Part shown: piece by piece, positions 1-7,971 of the stretch | Layout of the letters: the number at the start of each line of letters is the position of its first letter | Position numbering within the stretch: position 1 is the stretch's first letter | DNA from: Methanomethylovorans sp041447285 | Lineage (GTDB): Archaea > Halobacteriota > Methanosarcinia > Methanosarcinales > Methanosarcinaceae | Assembly (NCBI RefSeq): GCF_041447285.1 | Contig: NZ_JBGMEB010000006.1 | Location: 1 to 64,000, forward strand | Length of the DNA stretch: 64,000 bases | Direction: 5' to 3' | Translations under genes and position numbers: made by a program | Notes under the pieces: generated by a model | What the model saw: only the letters and a program-made list of their open reading frames with translations | Database searches by the model: none | What the model was told of the DNA's origin: nothing

Positions 1-171
1 TCCTGATTTGCGTAATTAATCAAATTATAAAATGTACTTTTTATGGGGGAGGTTTTATTGACTACTTGCAGCTAAAAATGGCCTCATTAAATCCTCCATT
101 TGAATGTTATTTCAAAAGGACCCTAAACGGATATTAATCACAAATTCTCCTACCCTGCTTCAGACCAAAAC

Positions 172-1050
172 TTAGTATTTGAGTTTTAGTGAATCGCATG
201 AAGCTATTTTATGCCACATGTCTATAACAGTTCCAGCAAAAGAATTATCCTCATATTCAATTACTGTTTTTCTTTTAAGCATTGCTTTCATAGGAATATC
301 ACTTAAAGGGAGTTTACCTATCACTTCAACTCCTTTGTTTCTGCAATATTCTTCTATAAGTGCTGTCTTTTGTTCATTGATATCATATTTGTTGATACAA
401 ACAATGGTTTTGATCTCAAAGTGCGTGGTAACCTCAAGCACTCTCTCCAAGTCATGCATTCCTGATATACTTGGTTCTGTGACTATGAATACAAGGTCCA
501 CGCCAGATATAGAAGCTATTACAGAACATCCGATTCCGGGAGGTCCATCTATTATAATGAGGTCAATATCATGCATTGAAGTCATTTCGATGGCATTTTT
601 CCTTACCATGGAGACAAGTTTTCCACCGGTTTCTTCTCCTATTCCTAATCTCGCATGGGCTAAAGGACCAACTCGTGTTATGGATCTGTATATTTCTCCA
701 GCTTTATGCTCTTTCATTATTATGGCATCTTCTGGACAGATGAGTGTGCACACCCCACATCCTTCGCAGGTATGTTCATCAATGATCAGTTCTTTCGAGA
801 TGGCATTAAACCTGCATCTCTCTCTGCATATGCCGCAAGCAGAACATTTCTCCTTATTAATGGAAGCAACTTCCATTCCATTAAAATCCAGTTTGCTGGT
901 TGATTCTGGCTTTAGTATTAGATGAAGATCTGCAGCATCGACATCACAATCTGCCATTAGGGCATTAGTAGCAAGGGAAGCAAAAGCTGCTGTAAGAGTT
1001 GTTTTACCCGTGCCACCTTTGCCGCTGATTACGGTCATCTGTTTTACCAT
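172..1050 (-). CDS. MinD-type ATPase with inserted 2x[4Fe-4S] ferredoxin domain (A)
   Basis: This is a 292-residue P-loop ATPase of the MinD/ParA superfamily. The deviant Walker A (SGKGGTGKTT) is at residues 9-18. Two CxxCxxCxxxC clusters (C69-C79 and C95-C105) form a ferredoxin domain inserted after the nucleotide-binding half, and DGPPGIGC gives the Walker B/switch region. The ATG just downstream of the neighbouring gene's stop codon was chosen; a longer reading only adds a cysteine-rich tail that overlaps the upstream gene. It is arranged head to tail with a paralogue and a DIMC-family gene on the same strand, an arrangement known from ORP-type clusters. The likely role, inferred, is Fe-S or metal-cluster assembly or ATP-gated transfer. 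The substrate is not shown. Confidence 0.85.
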   Translation of the reverse strand: MVKQMTVISGKGGTGKTTLTAAFASLATNALMADCDVDAADLHLILKPESTSKLDFNGMEVASINKEKCSACGICRERCRFNAISKELIIDEHTCEGCGVCTLICPEDAIIMKEHKAGEIYRSITRVGPLAHARLGIGEETGGKLVSMVRKNAIEMTSMHDIDLIIIDGPPGIGCSVIASISGVDLVFIVTEPSISGMHDLERVLEVTTHFEIKTIVCINKYDINEQKTALIEEYCRNKGVEVIGKLPLSDIPMKAMLKRKTVIEYEDNSFAGTVIDMWHKIASCDSLKLKY

Positions 1051-1051
1051 C

Positions 1052-1897
1052 TCAACACCTGCCTGCCAGTACTTGTATTTGTCTGAACATTTCAATGAAT
1101 TTTTCTTTCCACTGTGGCATTTGCAGCACAAAAGGGATACCTTCCGAGTACAGTTCAGCTATTTCTATCTCATAGGGTATTTTCATAAGCATGGGAATGT
1201 TTTTTTCTGAACAGTATCTTTCTACGCTATCATCACCAATGTTATATCTGTTGATGACTACCCCATGGGGAATTTCCATATCTTTCACAAGTTCGACTGC
1301 AAGTGATAGGTCATTCAGTCCAAAAGGTGTAGGTTCAGTAACAAGCACACAATAATCTGCTCCTGCTATAGCAGAAATGACAGGGCATGCAGTACCCGGT
1401 GGAGAATCTATGATCACTGTCTTTGTATCATCAATATGGTCTTTAAGTGCACGTATTATAGGAGATGCCATTGGCTCGCCAATATTCAATAATCCCTGGT
1501 ATAATTCCGTGTCCCAGTTCTGAGAAGAAGACCTTTCAATGACACCAATTGTTCGGCTTTCTTCGGATATAGCATCCTGTGGGCATACTAAGGAACATGC
1601 TCCACAACCATGGCATAGCTTGGGAAAAAGCATGATGCTTTTAGGTAATTTCACAAATGAATTGAAACGGCATATGTCTACGCATTTCTTACATAGATCA
1701 CATTTTTCATTTGAAATGACAGGGACTTGTATCCCCACATCCCTTACTTTTTCAAGCTCGTGGTTCAGGAACAGATTGCAGTTTGGTTCTTCTACATCAC
1801 AGTCGAGGAGCTGAGCATCCCCTATGGATAATGCAAGGTTAAGAGACACTGTAGTCTTACCAGTACCTCCTTTTCCACTTGCTATCGCTATTCTCAT
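1052..1897 (-). CDS. MinD-type ATPase with inserted 2x[4Fe-4S] ferredoxin domain (B)
   Basis: This 281-residue paralogue of the downstream gene has Walker A (SGKGGTGKTT) at residues 7-16 and Cys clusters at C66-C76 and C95-C105, followed by DSPPGTAC. The conserved spacing of both clusters shows the pair arose by duplication. The two genes are separated by one base, so they are probably co-translated, and the proteins may act as a heterodimer (inferred). The preceding gene on this strand encodes a DIMC-family protein, which in bacteria is the metal-cluster carrier of the orange-protein system. The start ATG leads directly into the P-loop strand, as in family members. Confidence 0.85.
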   Translation of the reverse strand: MRIAIASGKGGTGKTTVSLNLALSIGDAQLLDCDVEEPNCNLFLNHELEKVRDVGIQVPVISNEKCDLCKKCVDICRFNSFVKLPKSIMLFPKLCHGCGACSLVCPQDAISEESRTIGVIERSSSQNWDTELYQGLLNIGEPMASPIIRALKDHIDDTKTVIIDSPPGTACPVISAIAGADYCVLVTEPTPFGLNDLSLAVELVKDMEIPHGVVINRYNIGDDSVERYCSEKNIPMLMKIPYEIEIAELYSEGIPFVLQMPQWKEKFIEMFRQIQVLAGRC

Positions 1898-1948
1898 GAA
1901 GCCTCGGGCACTTATTTATATTCTTTGCATCACAAGAGGGTGTCAACT

Positions 1949-2671
1949 TCAATGATGGTGGTGACTGTGGTGGTCGTCGTGCTCATGAGAAGTACATGCA
2001 TTGTTCATATTTGCCTTTTGCAGTTTTCCATCTTTCCATGCATCCAGAGCATTTTGGATTGTACCTTGAGCTCCCACAAATACTTCTATCCCATACTGCT
2101 CAAACATTGCAACAGCTTTCGTGCCGAGTCCCCCGCACAACATTATGTCTACACCGTTCTTGGACATAAGTTCAGGAGGCAGGCCTACACCGCCATTATG
2201 CTCACTGGTGTTGGGTAGTATTGAAACCTCGCTGGTCTCTGTATCGTACATAATATAGTTCAAAACCTTTCCAAAATGCTGTCCTACCTGGTCTTCTAGG
2301 CCAGTTTTACCCATAGATGGTACACATATCTTCATATTTTCACCTTTTACAAGATTATTTATTCCAAGGAATTTTTGTACAGCTTCCATAGCTTTCATTT
2401 CAGGATATTTCACTATCCTTATGCCTGCGGTTTCCATTACTGATACGGCATTTGGTCCAGGATTCCCACTAATCAGCACGTCTGCTCCGTGGTCTGTAAT
2501 ATATTGTGCAGCCCGCACACCAGCACCCTGGGATTCAGCAGCAAAGGGGTTTTTTATAAATTCTTTCTGCATGGTTTCTGTATCCACAAACATAAAATAC
2601 ATGCATCTTCCAAAATGTGGATCAGTCTCCACTTCAGGACTATTGTCCTTCGTAGTAACGCATATCTTCAT
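1949..2671 (-). CDS. two-domain DIMC (NifX/NifB-C/ORP-like) metal-cofactor protein with His-rich tail
   Basis: This 240-residue protein contains two tandem copies of the dinitrogenase Fe-Mo cofactor (DIMC) fold. Copy one spans about residues 1-105 (MKICVTTKD; HFGRC) and copy two about 113-215 (MKICVPSMG; QHFGKV). A C-terminal tail ending HHSHHHH could bind Ni, Zn or Cu. Family members are usually single-domain, about 105-130 aa, and carry or shuttle Fe-Mo or Mo-Cu type clusters. The second copy starts at a methionine (M113) preceded by a good ribosome binding site inside the frame, so it may also be made separately. It lies upstream of the two ferredoxin-MinD ATPases on the same strand. Confidence 0.85.
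   Translation of the reverse strand: MKICVTTKDNSPEVETDPHFGRCMYFMFVDTETMQKEFIKNPFAAESQGAGVRAAQYITDHGADVLISGNPGPNAVSVMETAGIRIVKYPEMKAMEAVQKFLGINNLVKGENMKICVPSMGKTGLEDQVGQHFGKVLNYIMYDTETSEVSILPNTSEHNGGVGLPPELMSKNGVDIMLCGGLGTKAVAMFEQYGIEVFVGAQGTIQNALDAWKDGKLQKANMNNACTSHEHDDHHSHHHH
2335..2347 (-). promoter_or_regulatory. internal ribosome binding site plus ATG within the DIMC gene
   Basis: On the minus strand the sequence AAAGGTGAAAATATG lies in frame at the junction of the two DIMC domains. The AAGGTGA motif is about five bases from the ATG that begins domain two. It looks like a retained start signal from two formerly separate genes, and could yield a 128-residue C-terminal protein alongside the full-length one. 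Confidence 0.5.
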
Positions 2672-3047
2672 TTTTCCAGCCTGCTAATCTGTATATCTTC
2701 TTTTTTGTTTTTTCTGATTTATTTCTCTAATATGAGACAAAATATAAATAGTTATCTCGATACCTTTATATATTTAATCCCAAATCCATTTATATCGTAT
2801 AACTAAAAATTTCAGTTAAAAAGTAATATTGCATTCAATAGCATTTTTTATGTTCATCTTTTTGTAAAATTAGCAACAGCAATTATTCTTATGTAGGTTG
2901 ACCTTAGAACGTCCATGCCTCTAAAAAAACAGTTCTCTCTCCTGTATTATATGGATTGAGTCTAAACTGCTTATATAAATTAACCACGGCAGCATTGTTA
3001 TTATGTATGAAGCTATTTCCCTGCAAAAAGCTTTACTTTGTTTTCGT
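2672..3047. other. intergenic region, 376 bp, promoter for the DIMC/MinD genes
   Basis: No open gene or RNA was recognised. On the minus strand a TATA-like stretch (AATATATAAAG, about 2765-2775) lies some 95 bp upstream of the DIMC start and is the best promoter candidate for that three-gene unit. The remainder, up to the stop of the hydantoinase-like gene, is AT-rich with no clear hairpin. Confidence 0.4.
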
Positions 3048-4982
3048 TTATTCCTTTATGATCATCATGGGGTCGCCCACGCCCACAACAGTGATCCTGG
3101 TTTCCAGCGGAGGATGAGGCCAGTTTTCAGGAGCAATATTCTTTACTGAGATATTTACCTGTGTTTCTTCTTTGCTAACTCCACAGCGATTTTCATATTC
3201 AAGTACCATGCCTAATCCAATCTGCTTTGCTCTCTCCAAGGCTTCTCTATAATCAACAACAGGTTCTCTTCCTCCCGGATAGAAAATTATGAAATCCTCT
3301 GTAGGTTTTTCTATGGATGCAGGCACAATTATAACTTCCACTCTTTTTACACCTTTTCCGGCAAGAGCCCCTACAGCATTTCCTACTTCTGCATGATCAG
3401 GTACGATGATCTCGGCATCTAATAGCTCAGTCATTTCTTCTAGATATGCTTTTACGGGCCCTCCTAACAGTACAATAGGCAATTTCAGGCTGAATTTTGC
3501 AGGAGAAAAACCACTAAGCATCTCATCTACTAGGGGCTTGGACTTTTCAGACAAAAGAAAAGCCATCTGACTATAGGCCATATTCTTTGCAACATGTTCT
3601 TTCACATGAGTGCAGAATTCATATTTTTTTCTGCCGTTGTAACGGGATAAAAGCTCAGCACCTGCATGAGAAGCATCTGCATTCCAAACAGTATATTCGC
3701 CTCTTACATGCAAGGCATCCGTGGGTGTGAAACCGATAGCCTGTACCAGCCTTTTCTTTATAAGGGAATCCATTACCTTGCCAGAAGGCATGGTACGCAT
3801 CGATGTATAAAGTTCATGTATGCTGATCGGATCGCTTCCAATATATTTCAGCATCTCAGTTTCTTCTTTATTCAGGTCATTGATCGCGTATTTTGTCCTT
3901 ATTAAGAACTTAGTGGGCTGATAGTTCTCATCCAGTGATTTGCGGGGAAGCAACTTCATTTGATTGAGCTTCTGCAACAGGGCCGGGTGTTCTGCAGCTG
4001 CAACACATAAGGGAATTACACGTCTTGGACCAATTTTTATTTCTCTGTCTGTAATCCATACATGGCTGTCTCCACCTGTGGCCGAAGTTTCCATCTTCAT
4101 AGCCTTAACTCTGGTTTTCCATCCACCCACTACAGAGCCTGAAGCACTGATCTCAGGTACGCCTTGGTATATGGCAGACACATCAGTACTAGTGCCTCCT
4201 ACATCAATAGCTGCACATGTGTCAAGCTTTGCAAGATACGATGCTCCAAGAAGACTCGCCGCAGGTCCGGAGAATATAGTCTCAATAGGTTTTTCCAGAG
4301 CATCCTCCAGATTATATACAGATCCATCACATTTGAGCATCAGCATCCTGGCATGGATTCCTCTTCTTTTAATATCTGCCATCACAGCGCTGACAAAGTG
4401 ATATGTAATTGGTATGAGTTGAGCATTAAGAACTGCAGTCACCGCTCTTTCATAGGCACCCAGCTCTTGAGAAAGCTCATGGCCACATACTACCGGTTTA
4501 CCTGTGCTCTCTTGGATAACAGATTTAGCCAATAGTTCATGTTCTGGATTTCTTGTACTGAAAAAGCCAGATATAGCGTATGCTGATACTTTATCTTTTG
4601 TCTTATTGGCAAAATTTCGTATTGCTTCGATATCCAAGGGCACCTCTTCCTCCCCACTTGGACCATGCCCACCGGGAACAACTATGAAATCCGGAGTGGG
4701 AAACTCCCGTTCTACAGGATGCTGGCCAATAAGCAGAAGTCCTACCGGAGTTCCGGTACCTTCAAGCAATGAATTAGTGGAAAGGGTGGTAGAGACAGAG
4801 ACAAGATTTACTTGCTTCAGTAGTTCTTGGTCAAGGGAATCCAGTACCTTACTTATACCTATCTGCAGATCGGGATATGTCGTAAAGGCTTTTTTTGAAT
4901 CTATCACAATGCCATCAGATCCTCTTAATAAGACAGCATCTGTATACGTTCCACCTGTATCAATACCAAGACCATAGTGCAC
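3048..4982 (-). CDS. hydantoinase/oxoprolinase family protein (HyuA-like)
   Basis: This 644-residue protein has the N-terminal hydantoinase/oxoprolinase ATPase fold. The phosphate-binding motif LGIDTGGTYTDA is near the N-terminus and a second, AAIDVGGTSTDVSA, is near the middle. The family hydrolyses cyclic amides such as hydantoins or 5-oxoproline using ATP. No HyuB-type partner gene is adjacent, so the substrate cannot be assigned. Homologues of this stand-alone form are common in methanogens. It sits between the minus-strand metal-cofactor genes and a divergent promoter shared with the metallo-beta-lactamase gene. Confidence 0.8.
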   Translation of the reverse strand: MHYGLGIDTGGTYTDAVLLRGSDGIVIDSKKAFTTYPDLQIGISKVLDSLDQELLKQVNLVSVSTTLSTNSLLEGTGTPVGLLLIGQHPVEREFPTPDFIVVPGGHGPSGEEEVPLDIEAIRNFANKTKDKVSAYAISGFFSTRNPEHELLAKSVIQESTGKPVVCGHELSQELGAYERAVTAVLNAQLIPITYHFVSAVMADIKRRGIHARMLMLKCDGSVYNLEDALEKPIETIFSGPAASLLGASYLAKLDTCAAIDVGGTSTDVSAIYQGVPEISASGSVVGGWKTRVKAMKMETSATGGDSHVWITDREIKIGPRRVIPLCVAAAEHPALLQKLNQMKLLPRKSLDENYQPTKFLIRTKYAINDLNKEETEMLKYIGSDPISIHELYTSMRTMPSGKVMDSLIKKRLVQAIGFTPTDALHVRGEYTVWNADASHAGAELLSRYNGRKKYEFCTHVKEHVAKNMAYSQMAFLLSEKSKPLVDEMLSGFSPAKFSLKLPIVLLGGPVKAYLEEMTELLDAEIIVPDHAEVGNAVGALAGKGVKRVEVIIVPASIEKPTEDFIIFYPGGREPVVDYREALERAKQIGLGMVLEYENRCGVSKEETQVNISVKNIAPENWPHPPLETRITVVGVGDPMMIIKE

Positions 4983-5160
4983 TTTTTTACTCCTTCTTTT
5001 TTCTTTATTTCTATATAGAGAGTTTATATTTAATCCTTTTCAAATATGTTTATATATTTGCTCTCTCATGTGTTTAATACAGAAATAATGTTTCCGGATA
5101 CGTCACTATTTTCTGGAAATATTCAATATGAACAGATGACTACAGCATTGAGGTATCTAT

Positions 5161-5871
5161 ATGAAACTTACAGTTATTTATGATAATGAGGCAAAACCAG
5201 GTTTAAAGAGTGGATGGGGTTTTTCTTGCTTAATTGAAACTGTAGACCACTGTATTCTTTTTGACACTGGCTGGGATGGTCATGTTCTTCTGTCGAATAT
5301 GGAAAAACTTGGCTTTTCTCCAGAAAATATCGACATTCTTGTGTTATCTCATCAGCACTGGGACCACGTAGGAGGTGTGCCTACTTTTCTTAATATGAAG
5401 CCAAATGTTGATGTCTATATGCCCTCCAGTTTTTCACCTAATCTGAAAAAAGAAATTTCAACGAGGGGAAAACATTCGACTCCTATTACTTCTCATTCAC
5501 AGAATGAAATTCCTATGAACCCAAGATTGTTTGAGATAAAATCTCCTCAGGAAATTTGTAAGGGTGTTTATACGACAGGAGAACTTGGAAAAGAGATAAA
5601 AGAACAATCTTTGATAGTGGAATCGGATAAAGGTCTGTACGTTATCACTGGTTGTGCACACCCTGGCCTTTCTGCAATATTAAGTGCTGCTTCCTCATTT
5701 GGTAATGTAATTGGTATTGTTGGTGGTCTGCACGATAGCCAGGAATATGATCTATTTAATGGAATGCAGTTGATAGGTGCCGGTCATTGTACTGCCCATA
5801 AAGATGAGGTAAAGACGAAATATCCAAACGCTTTTGTTGATACTTTTGCAGGGTATTCTGTAGATATTTAG
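5161..5871 (+). CDS. MBL-fold metallo-hydrolase (RFA-P synthase-like subgroup)
   Basis: This 236-residue metallo-beta-lactamase-fold protein has the binuclear metal motif SHQHWDHVGG (H64, H66, D68, H69), a later TGCAHPG and a terminal GGLHD-type region. It resembles the archaeal/bacterial proteins annotated as 7,8-dihydropterin-6-methyl-4-(beta-D-ribofuranosyl)-aminobenzene-5'-phosphate synthase-like, but that assignment rests on family resemblance only. It is followed by DUF134 and Mrp genes on the same strand, which suggests a link to the metal-cofactor neighbourhood rather than pterin synthesis. The frame ends in TAG. Confidence 0.8.
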   Translation: MKLTVIYDNEAKPGLKSGWGFSCLIETVDHCILFDTGWDGHVLLSNMEKLGFSPENIDILVLSHQHWDHVGGVPTFLNMKPNVDVYMPSSFSPNLKKEISTRGKHSTPITSHSQNEIPMNPRLFEIKSPQEICKGVYTTGELGKEIKEQSLIVESDKGLYVITGCAHPGLSAILSAASSFGNVIGIVGGLHDSQEYDLFNGMQLIGAGHCTAHKDEVKTKYPNAFVDTFAGYSVDI

Positions 5872-5948
5872 CTACTACACTTACATTTCGTCTCATGACA
5901 TGTTCAGAGAAATCTATTTATAATTAATAGCCTTTGTGAAAAAATGCT

Positions 5949-6284
5949 ATGAAAGAGCGAGGACGTCCCAAGTGTCCACGACGTGTGGAGCATACTCCGG
6001 AAGTGGTCTATTTTAAACCCAGAGGTGTGCCTCTGCAGGAACTAGAGGTAGTTTCCATTGCAATGGAAGAACTTGAGGCACTACGCCTTGTGGACCTTGA
6101 AGGTCTTACACAGGAAGAAGCATCTCTTAATATGGGAATCTCAAGAAGGGCTTTTTGGGAAGATCTGCAAAGTGCAAGACGAAAAGTCACTTTTGCTCTG
6201 ACTACCGGCAAAGCTATAGAGATCTCTGGTGGAGACTATGTCACTATCGGAACAGGAAATAAAGGTTGCAGAAGATCAACTTAG
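5949..6284 (+). CDS. DUF134 family putative DNA-binding protein
   Basis: This 111-residue protein of the DUF134 family starts MKERGRPKCPR and carries an HTH-like segment (LTQEEASLNMGISRRAFWED, about residues 54-73) similar to sigma-70 region 4. A basic stretch follows. DUF134 genes occur beside DIMC-family and Mrp genes in many anaerobes, and a regulatory or structural role in that system is presumed. Here it precedes the Mrp gene by 55 bp and probably shares its transcript. The frame ends in TAG. Confidence 0.8.
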   Translation: MKERGRPKCPRRVEHTPEVVYFKPRGVPLQELEVVSIAMEELEALRLVDLEGLTQEEASLNMGISRRAFWEDLQSARRKVTFALTTGKAIEISGGDYVTIGTGNKGCRRST

Positions 6285-6339
6285 GCCAGAGTCAAAGGCC
6301 ATCCTTTCAAAATTTGAATTATTTTTCAGGTGAATCAAT

Positions 6340-7179
6340 ATGGACAAGAAAGTTCAGAAAACTCAGGATCTGCTTCAGAAGCCACAGGAATCAAAGCTCG
6401 TTGCTAATATGAGAGCCATTAAGAACAAGATAATGGTGATGAGTGGAAAAGGAGGCGTAGGGAAAAGCACCGTTGCAGCTAATCTTGCTGCACAGCTTGC
6501 TCTTAAGGGCTTTAAAGTAGGTCTCTTGGACAGTGATATTCACGGCCCAAGTATCCCTAAGATGTTTGGTATAGAAGATACCAGACCTGAAGTGGATGAG
6601 AAAGGCATAGTGCCTGTACCTGTGACAGAGAACCTTAAAGTGATGTCAATTGCCCTGCTGCTGGAAGATAAGGATTCTCCGGTAATATGGAGAGGCCCAG
6701 CCAAGATGGCAGCTATCAAACAGTTTTTGGAAGATGTTTCATGGGGAAAACTTGACTACCTTATCGTTGATCTGCCTCCGGGAACAGGGGATGAGCCCCT
6801 TAGCATTGCTCAGCTTATTGAAAAGATAGACGGAGCTGTAGTTGTCACCACACCTCAGGATATGGCGCTGGTAAGTGTGCGCAAGTCCATTACTTTCGCT
6901 CACATGCTGAAAGTGCCTGTTATAGGCATAGTGGAAAACATGAGTGGTATCATTTGTCCTCACTGTGACGAGAAGATCGATATCTTTGGTAAAGGTGGAG
7001 TTGAAAAGGCAGCTAAAGACTTTGATGTCCCAATTCTCGCAGCTCTGCCCATTGATCCCAAGATTGCAGAGATAGAGGATAGCGGCCAGGTACATAATCT
7101 GAAAGCCGATGAACTGGAGTGGTCCAGGGAATTTACCAAGATCGTGGATTCGGTTGTCGGTTTTAAAAAACAGGTTTAA
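6340..7179 (+). CDS. Mrp/NBP35-family Fe-S cluster carrier ATPase
   Basis: This 279-residue protein has a deviant Walker A (SGKGGVGKST, about residues 35-44), the Mrp signature DLPPGTGDEPL and a CPHC metal-binding motif near residue 207. It is of the usual length for archaeal Mrp/ApbC proteins, which bind and transfer [4Fe-4S] clusters as dimers through the CxxC cysteines. It closes the MBL-DUF134-Mrp series. With the two ferredoxin-MinD ATPases and the DIMC protein on the other strand, it completes an ORP-like gene set. The ATG follows a weak AGGTGA site at proper spacing. Confidence 0.9.
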   Translation: MDKKVQKTQDLLQKPQESKLVANMRAIKNKIMVMSGKGGVGKSTVAANLAAQLALKGFKVGLLDSDIHGPSIPKMFGIEDTRPEVDEKGIVPVPVTENLKVMSIALLLEDKDSPVIWRGPAKMAAIKQFLEDVSWGKLDYLIVDLPPGTGDEPLSIAQLIEKIDGAVVVTTPQDMALVSVRKSITFAHMLKVPVIGIVENMSGIICPHCDEKIDIFGKGGVEKAAKDFDVPILAALPIDPKIAEIEDSGQVHNLKADELEWSREFTKIVDSVVGFKKQV

Positions 7180-7439
7180 GTTCCATACGTTTTTGTGCGG
7201 GGAAAAGTCACTGATCCCTTCACAATACATTTTTTGTATCATTATGCCCACTTTCAAGCCTCTTTTTAGTTTACACATCCTTAACGAACTAAAATGGCTC
7301 TGTAGAAATCCTCTCTTTTCGAGGAACTAATCAAATTGACATTTTTACGAAAAGATGTCTATATATCGCTCCAGAATTGGTTTTTCAGGCAATGATATTG
7401 ATTTTAATGGTTTTCGACAGAGGCGAAAAAATGAATAAG

Positions 7440-7844
7440 TTATGGCATTGAATAGCCAAAATCTATACTACCTGGATAGATATCTATTTCTAAAGTTTTT
7501 TCTTCATTAAAATTGATGTTTGCATTTTTAGTGATATTTCCATCTACAGTTACTTTCACTGAATAATTCCCTTTTTCAGTTAGTATAACAGGAGAAAGGG
7601 CAAAATCCCCAGATTCTATGGAATATGAAGATATGTATAGAGTACTGTTATTTGCATCTAAAACCTCAACAGTTATTTCATGGCTTTTAACATCCTCATT
7701 CAAAACAGCAATTCTAAATGGAGGATTATCTAAACGATTTTGTTGTTCTTTCACTTCAACATACTGCTGTGAAAAACCATAAATTGTAATAATTAACAAT
7801 AATACAACTATAACGCCTACAATTGTGTCTATTTTCTTTCCCAT
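7440..7844 (-). CDS. small membrane-anchored protein of unknown function
   Basis: This 134-residue protein was not recognised. A single N-terminal hydrophobic segment (about residues 9-24, VVLLLIITIYGF) follows a short basic start. The rest is a soluble, beta-rich outer domain with several NxT/NxS sites, ending FGYSMP. It is probably a signal-anchored, outward-facing protein. It lies convergent to the Mrp gene and downstream of the metalloprotease gene on the same strand. No conserved catalytic motif was seen. Confidence 0.55.
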   Translation of the reverse strand: MGKKIDTIVGVIVVLLLIITIYGFSQQYVEVKEQQNRLDNPPFRIAVLNEDVKSHEITVEVLDANNSTLYISSYSIESGDFALSPVILTEKGNYSVKVTVDGNITKNANINFNEEKTLEIDIYPGSIDFGYSMP

Positions 7845-7916
7845 ATTTCTTCCTTACCCTGTATTCTTGCTATCTCTTCTTGTTTTTGCATTGGATTACA
7901 GAGATTTAAAATAAGA

Positions 7917-7936
7917 AAGAGCTGAAACCAGCTCTT
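7917..7936 (-). terminator. hairpin downstream of the metalloprotease frame
   Basis: An 8-bp perfect stem (AAGAGCTG/CAGCTCTT) with a 4-base loop lies about 35 bp past the TAA that ends the full frame (the frame that reads through the TAG). Its position after the TAA rather than after the TAG fits a transcript covering the whole extended frame. There is no strong T tract. Confidence 0.45.
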
Positions 7937-7971
7937 CTATTCTCAATTAAACATACCTAAGTTCATTGAAA

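Noticed and set aside
1..171. GGGGGAGG followed by TTG at the left edge as a gene start
   Set aside because: The frame stops after five codons; no gene is visible in this edge region.
179..925. Long plus-strand frame opposite the ferredoxin-MinD gene
   Set aside because: It is the antisense shadow of a clear gene with family motifs; no ribosome binding site and no recognisable domain.
4504..4977. 157-codon plus-strand frame inside the hydantoinase-like gene
   Set aside because: Antisense to a well-supported gene, with low-complexity, Ser-rich translation.
5869..6284. TAG stops of the MBL and DUF134 genes as pyrrolysine sites
   Set aside because: The sequence after each TAG reaches another stop quickly and shows no family similarity, so they are ordinary stops.
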